DNA of 64,000 bases, taken from assembly GCA_905221605.1 (NCBI GenBank), contig CAJNDS010002790.1:536368-600367 (forward strand), given 5' to 3'. Positions 23,001 through 35,000 of the stretch are shown here, piece by piece (the first letter of the stretch is position 1; every line of letters starts with the position of its first letter). Source of the stretch: Symbiodinium natans (Eukaryota > Sar > Dinophyceae > Suessiales > Symbiodiniaceae). A program made the translations under genes and the position numbers. The notes beneath the pieces were generated by a model that saw nothing but the letters and a program-made list of their open reading frames with translations, was not told the DNA's origin and searched no databases.

Positions 23001-26000
23001 TAGGGTCTACTAGACCGGGTTTAGGATTCGTCTGTTATGGGTCTTAAGGGCTTTGAGACTTTAGGTGTTTGGGGTTTTGGGCTTTGGAAAATGCCTGTAG
23101 GACGTGGCAGACACAAGAAAAAGCAGGAACTATGATTTCTGGCTTGCGGCAAGAGGAACCCTAAGCCCTAAGCCCTAAGCCCAAAGCCCAAAGCCCAAAG
23201 CCCCAAGCCCCAAGCCCTAAGAGCCCTAAGCCCCCAAGCCCTAAGCCCCCAAGCCCCAACCCCTAAGCCCGAAACCCTATACCCCCAAGCCGACCCATAA
23301 ACCTATAAACCTTTCAAAAGCCCCTGATTTGAGAGAGGAAGGGGCCTGGTTCGAAGTCCCCGGTCGTAACGATCCTGCTGGGTGGCAAGGGTTTCGGGTC
23401 GAGGGCCGAGGGTTTACTATGGGGGTTAGGGTTTAATTAGGGCGCGGTGCTTCCATTGAGGGGCCTAGGGTTCTCAGAGGTTAGGATTTCAAGGTTCAGG
23501 GTTAGCATGGGGGGTTAGGGTTTAGGGTGGTGTTTGAGAGGCCCGTGGCCTTTTGCGAGCGAGTTTAGCGTTTCAGGGTTTCAGAGTTCAGGGTTTCTGA
23601 GTTAGCGCCTTCCTTTTTTGGAAATTGGAGCCATGTGTTGACGGGAGTTCATATCCTCAGGATCCCAAGGCGCAACCCCAAGCCAACCCCCTAAGGTTTA
23701 GGGATTAGGGTTTAGGGTTTAGGGTAAGGGTTTAGGGTTTAGGGTTTGGGGCAAGCACTATATAACCCTCAAAGCCATGAGCTCGCCCTCAACGCATGAG
23801 GCCAACAGGCCCCCCCCCGAAGCCAACCATACTGAGGTTCGTAGGCATTTATAACCCCAATGGAAAATACTTATAGCCTACTTAGAGGACTTAGGGGGCT
23901 GATAAGTGCAGTTATAATTGGGGTTCGGAGTACCCATGAACCTCCCAGCAATCCCAGACCCTTTAGACGGCAAGATTTAGGCTGCCTAGCGCTTAGGGTT
24001 TAGGATTAAGGGAATCTAAACACAACAGCGAAAGTCGAAAATCCTAACTGAGGTCAGGGTCCGCAAGGCCTAGATCTTGTTCCATGAAGCCCCCGGACCT
24101 AAAGTCCCTTTCAACCCTGAACTTGACAAGCGAATACCCCGACACCCGAAATCGATGCAGCCAGGAGCCGAAATTTCGAACCTTTAACTCTGAATGTCAA
24201 CTCCACAAAACATACTTGCCAAGATCACAGAAAGGCCTCACAAGAAAGATGTTATAACCAGTTTGACACCACTTCATTTGCTTACCAAGTGGTTATTTGA
24301 AGGCTTGTTGAAATCGCTTTATGTCGATACATAAAATTCTCAACCCACATCGATACGTTCATATTTGAGCTAGAACGTAAACTTCTCCAATAACGAAATG
24401 AAATATTTGCAGGCCGTTTACGAAATCACAGCAGATGGCTTTTGTGATTTGAGTGGTGTTTAGGGTTTAGGGTTTAGGGTTTAGGGTTTAGGGGTTAGGG
24501 TTTAGGGTTTAGGGTTTAGGGTTTAGGGTTTAGGGTTTAGGGTTTAGGGTTTAGGGTTTAGGGTTTCGGGTTTAGGGTTTAGGGTTTAGGGTTTAGGAGG
24601 GTTTAGGGTTTAGGGTTTAGGGTTTAGGGCTTAGGGTTTAGGGTTTAGGGCTTCAATGACAACAGAATCTGGCAAATCGCTATATTATACAAGTTAAGAT
24701 ATCCCAAGCCCTCTCAAGCCCCCAATCATCCTCGACCAAGTCCAGAAGCTCGTCCGGGCCGGGGGTAAACCTGGAAACCGGGTCTTCAAAATTTGCATTC
24801 AGGGTGTACCCCTAAACCCTAAACCCTCAACCCTAAACCCTAAACCGCAAACCCTAAACCCTAAACCCTAAACCCTTGGGGGAGTACCGAATTAAGTGTA
24901 CTTAGGAGCCCAGGGAGTCAATACCCAAGCATACTTGGAGGTTCATAGTACTTACTAACCCAGAATATCTGTACTTATAACCCTACTTACAATCCCCCTA
25001 AAGGGCCTTATAGGGGCTATAAGCCCAGTTATAAGTGGTTAGTAAGTACCATGAACCTCCAAGCATATAGACTTTCGTAGGATACAAACAGGCTCAGGGT
25101 TCCGAGGGCACCATAAGATTTCAGCGGGCTTCATCGTACTTTGTAGGAGAGTTTAGGGTTTAGAGGGTAGAGGGTTTAGGGTTTAGGGTTTAGGGTGTAG
25201 GGTTTAGGGTTTAGGGTTTAGGGTTTAGGGTTTAGGGTTTAGGGTTTAGGGTTTAGGGTTTAGGGTTTAGGGTTTAGGGTTTAGGGTTTAGGGTTTAGGG
25301 TTTAGGGTTTAGGAGGGTTTAGGGTTTAGGGTTTAGGGTTTAGGGTTAGGGTTTAGGGTTTAGGGGTTAGGGTTAGGGTTTAGGGTTTTTGGGTTTAGGG
25401 TAGGGTTTAGGGTTTAGGGTTTAGGGTTTAGGGTTTAGGGTTTAGGGTTTAGGGTTTAGGGTTTAGGGTTTAGGGTTTAGGGTTTAGGGTTTAGGGTTTA
25501 GGTTTGGGGTTTAGGGTTTAGGGTTTAGGGTGGTTGCGTGGATGTCCTGCGGCTGCGTAGGATTTCACAGCAAATCCTCCCGCCCTTCCCTTCCTTTTTC
25601 GTTGCCACAGGACCTTTGGGTTAGGGCTAAGTCTTAGGGTAGTTACATGGTCCCTGAATATGGGCCCTTATACCCCCTTACATACCCAATGTTTGTTTGA
25701 TTTCGGGTTTGGGTGAGTGGATTTCAGGAAGTAGGCCCTGCTTTGGAGTAGACCCTGGAAAACAGTATATACTTGTTAGGAATAAGTAGCTATAGACGCA
25801 GCCCAGACCCAAAAAACGAGTATTAAGGTATAGATACTCCAAAACCCTAAACCCTAAACTCTAGACCTAAACCCTAAACCCTAAGGTAGGGTTTAGGGTT
25901 TGGGGGGCGATGGCAGGCAAGCGGCTGGACGCCGGTGAGGGTCGCTGCCCGCCCGATCGCAGGCTCCTGATCTGAATGATTGCCCTGAACCCTCTAAACC

Positions 26001-29000
26001 TTTTGAGGGGAATAAGTAGGGCTTAGGGTTTAGGGTTTAGGGTTTAGGGTTTAGGGTTTAGGGTTTAGGGTTTAGGGTTTAGGGTTTAGGGTTTAGGGTT
26101 TGGGGTCCCCTATAAGGGTCACTCTTTGAGTCCCTGAAGCCTTAAACCCTACACCCTAAACCCTAAGCCTTCTGAACCCCGAGCCACGAAGCCTTTCGGG
26201 AATGGCTTTGGGCCGCGCAAGTGGACATCCCAAAACCTGAAACTCCTAAACCCTCAACCCGAAGCTCCCAAACCCCATACCGACCCTAAACTCCCAAACC
26301 CCAAACTCCTAAACTCCTCAACCTTAAACTCCAAAACCCTGAACTCATAAACCCTCCTGAACCCTAAACTCCTAAACCCAGCCAGACCATTAACTCCGGG
26401 TTTAGGAGTCCTAAACCCTACACGCCCAAACGCTGCTAGACCCTAAACTCCTCAACCCTAAACTCCGAAACTCCTCAACCCCCAAAACTCCCGAACCCGA
26501 AAACCCCTAAACCCCTAAACTTTAAACACTAAACTCCTTAACCCCCACACCCTAACCCCTAAACCCCCCACACCCTAGACCCCCCACACCCTAAACCCCT
26601 CCCATAAGCCCTAAACCCTAACCCTCAAATCCTAAACTCCTAAACCCCACACCCTAAACCCCTAAACCCTTAATCGTTTAGCCTAAACCCCAATACCACC
26701 TAGACCCTTAAACACCCCTAAACCCTTAAAACTAAACCCCTAAACCCTAAACCCCTAAACCCCAAAACCCCTAAACCCCTAAACCCTTACCCCGAAAGTC
26801 TAAACCCCGAAACTCCTAAACCCCAAGAGTAATCCCTTCCCCCTAATATTAAACAGGGCCCCCCCCCCCCTATCACGGGATAGGATTTGTGCGAAGTGTC
26901 CAAACCAATGAAAACTTGCGCAACCCGTTCCAGTAACTAGCTCAGGCCACACGAGGAGAAAGAAGTTGTATATTTACAGTTGTAGGTTGTAATGTTGCAC
27001 CAGAAGTAACAGTATCCCTGTCAACGGGGAACTCAAGGTAGCTAGCCAATCGTTCCGAGCCACTCCCGACGTTAACTATCGGAAGGATCCCCAGAGTTGC
27101 TATCTCCAGGGGGTGGTAACCTATCGCTCTAGATGTATCCACTAGCCGTCCGGCTGCGTGTTGTACACCTATCCCGATATTCACCTGAACAGCCACCTGC
27201 CCTCAGTATCCTCCGGCCTCCGGCTATGAGTTGTAAAGAGAACAGATAACTATCCCGAGGTTAGGGAAAAGGATCTATTCCTCGTCGACGCTCGACCCTT
27301 TTGGCTCCTCTTTCCTCCGGATGCGAGTTGGCCAGTCAGGTCCACAACGTACAGGAATACTATCCACGGGGGCGAAAACTGTACAAGTTCGGCTGCTACA
27401 ATACTAGAAGGGCCCTTCTTGAGCAGCTTACAGCTGCGAATGGACATAAAATCATGTCCACTATCCAGGCTTGTCCACGACGAAGTCGATGTCTATCCCG
27501 GGCCCGAACCCAAAAGTCACATGTACATCAAATCAGCACCCCATGGAATTAACTTGACCTCTTTGTGCTAAACACCCCCCGTTTTCGGGACGCACTCAGC
27601 GGTCAGAAAATCGATGAATTCGCGACTTCTATCCCGGTTAGCTTCAGGCAAAACAATAACGCAGAAGGCATAGCCGACCTGATCGCCAGCCCCTTTAGGG
27701 TGCCCACCACCACCCGCGATTACGGCGATCACTCCAGCTATCCTTGGAAGCAACACCGCCATCCGCTAACCTCGACATTCATCGCAGTAGCACAAACCAC
27801 CAGTCCGTGGCTCTTGGCTACACTTCGTGCCCTCACGTCTATTCCGCGTAGTAAAAATTGTCTATCCGTCGCATTCTTGGAAAATCAAGCGTCGCTTCTA
27901 TCCTTTTCGTCGTCCGACTCAGTTCATCTTCTCCATGACTATCCTGGGTAAGGCTTCACTTTTGATTAGTACCCCTCGATGTCAATGTAGTTTCCCACGT
28001 TTCTATTCCTTCATTCTTGTACGCGATCTTCTCCGTGGGGACTCACTGGTGGTTAGCCATGCCCATTCTGATCTCTTCTCCTCTCCACGACTTCGTTCTC
28101 TGATCCTTTCATGTGAAGGTCTTATTGGTGGCGAGCCATGCCTTCCCACAAGCTTCCGCCGCAGGGTCTTATTGGTGGCTAGCCAAGCCCTGCACCAGTG
28201 TCTGACGACAGCCATCAATCCATTATCTCATCATTCGCCATCCATTCGCTCTATCCCCCCCCGCGCGCGCTACCAGCCATAGCTCGGGCACATGACTTTG
28301 CATGTCCCATTCTATCCTGCACGTCCATCCATTGGTGACTAGGCAGCTTTGTGCTTTCATCCTATCCCCGCTTGTCGCCATTTCATCAGGCTCCATCTCT
28401 TTGGCGATCACGTCGCGGTCTCCACATCAGCGGCCTTCCATGCTTTCCCTTTCCTTTCACAGGATCACCCGCAGATGCATCACTTGCATCGTCACCCGTC
28501 TCAACGCCCATGTTTGCCCGGTTGGTTGATGTCGTCTCAGTGCCTCTGAATTCCGGGTTGAGCGCTTCGCTCATCGCTGACTCGTCTTCTGTTTCGGGAC
28601 CAGTGACGCGGCCACCTCTTTGTGCCCGAGTTCTCTCTAGCAGAGAGCCCTTTCCTCTTCCTCTATCCGCCATCTTCGTCCCTTCCGCAAACCTGGGTAC
28701 AGTTGGCATCCATCCGTATCTGCCTCCTCGATCATCGGCTCTATCCCTATCCCGCCCTTTTCCCCATCCGCGTGATGAGCTTCTCACCGAACTATCATCA
28801 CTCATGGCGTACTTCGGCCACCTGATGATATCCCTTCTCTCCCTATCCAGAGGTGATCGGGTCCTCGCTTTGGGCTCAGCACCATCGGCTCTCGCCCCAC
28901 CTCTCTCTTTCAGTTGGATTGGACTCGAACTTTCTGCCCTGGTCAGTGGCTCTTGTCTCTTCCCCGTCTCGTCCTTAAGCTCCACATCGACGGTTCTCGT

Positions 29001-32000
29001 ACCTTTCGATTCTATCCTTCTTGGCCACCCCTTCTCGTTCAGCTCCACTAGGCTTACCCCGGCAATTGGATATGCCGTGCCCGCATTAGCCGCACGCGCC
29101 TCCGGCTGCGCCTCGTCACGAGAATGTCCGGCTACTCCCATCGAAGCCCAGTTCATCATCATTCCTCCCATCGGTACTGAGCACCAGTATACCTCATTCA
29201 CCGGCCCTGTCTCCGATCTCTCCCTTCGTAGCCCTAGGTTCCGAATAGCAGATCCAGCGGCATGGCTATATCCATGAAGCTTGTTCTTCTTCCCCTTAAT
29301 CTCTCCCCATGTCGCGTTGAATGGTATCCCTTCGGTGTCAAACTTCATGTGCTTCGCCATGGGTTGAGTGGGATCTCGCTTTTTTTCTGCAACTATCCTC
29401 TCCATGATCTCCAGACAACCATTTGCAGTCTGCACCATCATGTCCCTCGTGCTTTTCGCCCAAGCGTTGTTCCCCCATAACGGCGAGTTAAAGCCTGCGG
29501 CCATAGCTATCAGCAGCTGATAACTCATAAACTGTCCTCCTCTCCTCAGACACCCTGCATGCATGGAGAAGAACCTCTGCCTCGCTGTCACTACAGCGCG
29601 TGCCGCAACCGTCTCAAGGGCTTGCTGGAAATCTGACGCATCCACTATTCCCGAGTGATCTGTGCCACTCTGCTTGTACTCGAAGTTCAGAATCTTCCCG
29701 AATGATGTTGCCAGCTCTCTATCCAACATCATCGCATGAATCGCCGCCTCTTCCATAGCGAACCTGTATACCCCCGGTCGTGACGCTGCGATCTCGTACT
29801 CAGGCCACAATCCAGCCCTAAAACCTAAGTACCAGTCTTCTGCGGGGTTCAAGCTCGCCAGTATCCCTGCCACCACGTCCCGTTCTATCATGTCTATCCT
29901 TTCGGCCACCATTCTGAACGGGATTTTAATCCCTGCGCGGTCGAGGGCTTTCTGTAGCTTGGTCTTCCACATCGTCTTTCTTCCCATAGTCGCGTTTCTA
30001 TCCGTGATTTCCCACAAATTCATCCCCATCAGGTAGTCCGGGTAGGATGGCATAGGCTTGCAACACATCGGGCAGATCACTATCCCTTTCGCCATTCTAC
30101 AGTGGCATGCCAGGCAATGCACGCACTCCTCCGTCATTTCCGACATTATCCATCTCACTCTATCACGGTATTCATCTGTCCCCAATGTCTTTGACAGTCT
30201 ATCCCTGTTCACTTGTGGGTCTCCTCTTGCATCGGCTAACATGTCCAGCTCGCAATCGCGCATGTACAGAGCCGTGTATGTGTCCTCGAACCAAACTGCT
30301 TTCCAACATGCCATTGGTACGGGCTCGAGGAGCATGAAGCGCCCACTTCTTGTTACCACCACGTCGCCTCCGATTAGTGTGAACATCCTCATGTCTATCG
30401 CTATTCCGATTTTCCTACCTCGCACAGCCGCCAATCTAAGCGAGTCGTATAGCCATTCTGGCATCCCTCCTTGTGGAAATTCTAGCCCATGTATGCTGCT
30501 CACGTCCGATGGCTCGACAGAGTACTTCGTCCAGTGTGCCTTGAGCGTCATCTGCGACCCTCGCAAAGGATTCCTCATGTCGTCCCGATGCCATCCTTCC
30601 ACTATCACTCCGCTATGCCCTGCCTCTGGCCAAACTATCCCGTCCTTCGCGTATTCTTGCCACTGCGCGTCACCCACCACCATGTATCCGGTGCATGGAA
30701 GATCAGCCGGGTGCAGCCTGAACCACAGAGATTCCCGCTCTTCTTTCTGTCCCTCCACTCTCTCTCCAGCCCAACTCTTCAGCATCGCCACGTTCCTCGG
30801 CATCCTCATTCCACTCGTGGGCCTCACTGCCAATGGGATGCCCACCTTCAGCTCCTTGGTCTTCGGACATCTATATATTTTGCTGGTGATTTCTATCCCG
30901 TAAAACTGTGACAAGTAAGCGATTCTGTACTCGTCGCCTCTCCTGAGCCTATACGAAGATCTCTCGTCGACTTCTTTTCTGATCCTAGACCAGGCTATCC
31001 CTCCTCCGTGGTGTTGCTCCGCCCACAGCGCATACTCTATCCCGTTTCCTCTATCAATCGCTGATCCATCTAGCATCGCCTCCTGCGTGCTTCTTCTCAT
31101 ATTCCTCCTGTCGCCCCTTTGTACCGGGTACGCATCTCCTCCCCACGCTGCCAATTCCGCCACTATTCTTGCCATCTCAATGTACACATTCGCAGGGTAC
31201 GGCTTTTCTATCTCGGTCACTTCTCCTTTGATTCCTAGCTCATTCAGCGTGGCACCTGTCCATGTCGTTACCGAGTCATTAGATACTCCCGTCGCCGTAA
31301 CTAGCTCCTCTGGCTTTCCCTTTTCTATCCCCATTACCATCCTCGTCTCATCTGCGAGCTGCGAGACTATCCTCTCAAGTACCATCTTGTACTTCTCTAG
31401 ATTCTCCACCCTTGTTGTCTGCTCCACTATCGGCAATAGCACCACCTCCTCGTCACTATTCCTCATCATCTCGTTTCCGTCTGCATCGCGATTGCCCGTA
31501 GGAATCAACGTCAGCTCCCACCTTCCATGAGCCGGATCCCCCTTCACGGTGTTAGACGTCTGCAACATGACCTTCTTGTTGATTTCCCCCATTACTGCCG
31601 CATTCCTTCGTTGTGTCTCTCGGAAACTCCTACTCATTCGGCTCATTCCGGGTTTGTCCTCGATGTCCCTCTTGTCTGCTTTGGCCCTCCTTATCAGGTC
31701 CTCTTGGAATCTCCACTCTGCCTCCTCGTCACCCTTGATCTTCTCGACTTGTTCTCGTTTGATTCCGGCCGAGTCTAATTCCTTTTAAACTCTTCGACGC
31801 TGCCATTCCGTATCCCCGCTCCTCCGTACTGCTGGTGTCACGGCCCACCTCAAAGTTTTCTTTCACCTTGTATATTCGGGCGCCTTTAACCGGGTTGTCA
31901 AGCTCCACCGTGGCCGCACGGCCTCCCAACGAATACTGCTCTATCGGACCTCCAAAATCCCCCGCGCCCGCGGGAACCGCACCCACATAGTTCGTCGTCC

Positions 32001-35000
32001 CGGCACTAGTCTTCGGGTCGACGGTGTTCATACTATCATCAGCTGCAGCATGCTCGTCATCCATCTTGTCGGGCTCCTGACTATCCTTGGTCGGATCCGG
32101 ATCTGTCTTCACGTCCGGCGTTGTCGCTCCTTTCTGGCTATCCTTCTCCGCTCCCTTGTCTCCGGTGTCCTTCTCCTTCTCGGTTTTCGGGAGCTGATCC
32201 TCAAGCTGCCTAATTCTATCCATCGCTTTCTTCATAGCCGCTTCGCTTTCCTGCGCACGACGTCGGCTCTCCTTAAGCTCGTCGTCCATGGTTTGGTAAC
32301 CTCTGAGGCGCTCTTCGGCCTGTTCCAACTTGTCCCTCGCATCCTTCAGCGCGGCCTCTCTCTCCTCTATCTTTTGCAGGCTATCCCTAAGCTCACTCTC
32401 CTTGTCCTGGTACTTCTTGAGGTTCTCCTCGGCCTGCTTCCGCATTGTTTCTCTCTCTTTCTCTTCGTCATCCCTGAGTTTGGCAGTTTCCTGGAGCGTC
32501 TTCTTTAACTCCGAGAACTCTTGTCCCTGCTCTTGCCCAGCCTGCTTTGTGGCCTTGTATTCCTTCTTTAGCTCCTCCAGCTCGGACTCCAACTCTTTCA
32601 CTCTTCTATCACCGGCAATCTTGCTCTCTTCGCTCGTGCCTTCACTACTGGTGGCTCCACTTCCGCTCAGCGCTGTCTTCTCCATTCTATCCCGGAGCGC
32701 CCTGAATTCGTCTCTCATCTCGTTGATGGCTCCGATTCTCCTCAGTTCCTCTCTCCTTTCCCTCAAATGTACCTCGACTTCTGCGACTAGCTTCGCGTTG
32801 TTCTCCGCCGCCGTCTCGAGCTCTCCGACCCTTCGTGCTAGTCGATCACGCTCATGAACGGCTACAGCGAGCTCCTCCTTCAGCTTGTGATTTTCATTCT
32901 CAGCGTGCATACTTTCTATTCCCTTGTATCCAACATTGGTCCGTCCACCCCCTCGGGGCTCAACCTTCATATCTTCGAGCTGCCTGCTGAGGTCCTCTAT
33001 CTTTGCTTTGTCTTCTATCGCCCGCGCCCGCACCTCTGCCGCTATCCCTGCTTTGTCCATTCTCTCCTCTGCCATTCGGCCTATCACCCATTTGCACTTC
33101 TCAACCTCAGACACCTTGTCGGCCAGTTTTGCTATCATCCTGGCGACCACCTCCTCCCTCGGCATACCTCGCAGATCTCTCCTCCTCATTACTAGGATAT
33201 CCCTTTCGCCCAGCTGTACTTCTGCCTCCTTGATATTCTTCCACTCTTCATCTGAGTAGTATTTCCTCCGCTCGTAGTCTTCGTCAAACTCCTCGCACAG
33301 CGGGTCATCCTCGTCCTCGTCTATCAATCCCACCATGACCAGTCTTACCGCAACGTTCGTCAGTCTAAACTTCAGTTGTTTGATCCTGTCCTCCGCTTCC
33401 TGGAGCCTCTCTCTGTCGGTCATGTTCTCCTTTCCCTTTTGTGTGCTGATCAGCGTTCCGTCTATGATTTTCGTCACCACACTCTCCATCGATGCTCTCA
33501 TTCTATCGGCCTGTATCATGAAAGGCCTGTGGGTGGGCTCCGCCTCAATGTCGCCGGTCAGAAACCTATCGGCCCTCAACTCGCCTGGCACGTCTCTGCC
33601 ATGTTCCACTCTATCGGATCTGATGTTTGCGGTCGGAGCACGATGAGCAGTTATCGGGTTCGCCGCCACCAATGACATGTTCAGCATCACGGCCTTGGAG
33701 TCGTCTGGATCCTGTCGTATGACGGCGGTGTTGTACTTCCTCTCATGCCCTGTCATCGCTCTTTCTCGCATTCTATCCCATCCCATTCGTCTATCCTGTT
33801 CATCCATCTCCACAGCCGCCCTCTCCTGTCTATCTCTATATTCCGCCAGTGTCAGTCCCTCCCACGTTTCGGGCATCTCTGTGAGGATCAGAGCAGACGC
33901 CATCGACCTCATTACATCCCTGACATTCGTCGCCATCATTTCTGGCCTTTCCAGAGGGTGCATCGGCTCCTTCATTGATGCATCAGCAACTATTGTCCCC
34001 AGAGGTCGCGAGCCAAGTCCGTAGAATTCCGCCGCCTCTCTCATGGCCGCATAGAAATCCCTCAACTTCGTTAGCGTTGCTAATCCGTACATCATATGTG
34101 GGTGGACCATGGGCATCTGATTGGCACTACGCACAACTCCGTCCAACAGTACCTGCACTGCGTGCAGCTCAGCCATCAACCTATCCCTCCGTTCGAACTG
34201 TGGCACCCAGTTCTTGAATATCGCCGACGCACATAACTTCGACGCTCTATCCGTAAGTGTCACTCTCAGCGAATCCACCATGAGTGCGTTCACGAGCTCG
34301 TGGGCTGGAAAGTACTGCGTTCTCCCTCGTGCCGCCTCCTCAGTATACAGGTTCGGATGGTAGTCTCCCTCAGCCATGTCCCTTTCTACCATAGCCCTGA
34401 TGGCCGCCTTCTTGGTCTGTGTGAGATAATCAATGGGGTTAAACACGGTCGCGCCTATTCCTTCACCTTCGTCCCGCGTCCACGTCACCCATGATGTGTT
34501 TCTAATCACAGCTCCATCCGCCGAGTGTATCATCCAACTCTGTCCCGCCTCGGCCGCCTCGACTACAGCCTCCCATGTTGATCTACGCCTGGCTATCCGA
34601 TAGTTCATCTTGTAATGAGGAATCATGATNNNNNNNNNNNNNNNNNNNNNNNNNNNNNNNNNNNNNNNNNNNNNNNNNNNNNNNNNNNNNNNNNNNNNNN
34701 NNNNNNNNNNNNNNNNNNNNNNNNNNNNNCTATCCCGAGGTTAGGGAAAAGGATCTATTCCTCGTCGACGCTCGACCCTTTTGGCTCCTCTTTCCTCCGG
34801 ATGCGAGTTGGCCAGTCAGGTCCACAACGTACAGGAATACTATCCACGGGGGCGAAAACTGTACAAGTTCGGCTGCTACAATACTAGAAGGGCCCTTCTT
34901 GAGCAGCTTACAGCTGCGAATGGACATAAAATCATGTCCACTATCCAGGCTTGTCCACGACGAAGTCGATGTCTATCCCGGGCCCGAACCCAAAAGTCAC

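Noticed and set aside
28351-29277. 308-codon plus-strand frame
   Set aside because: It lies exactly antisense to the 1,086-codon frame, is Ser/Leu/Pro-rich, and mirrors that frame's codons.
31770-31785. TTTAAAA as a -1 frameshift heptamer
   Set aside because: It fits the consensus, but the -1 frame hits TAG within three codons and the downstream ORF is in +1.
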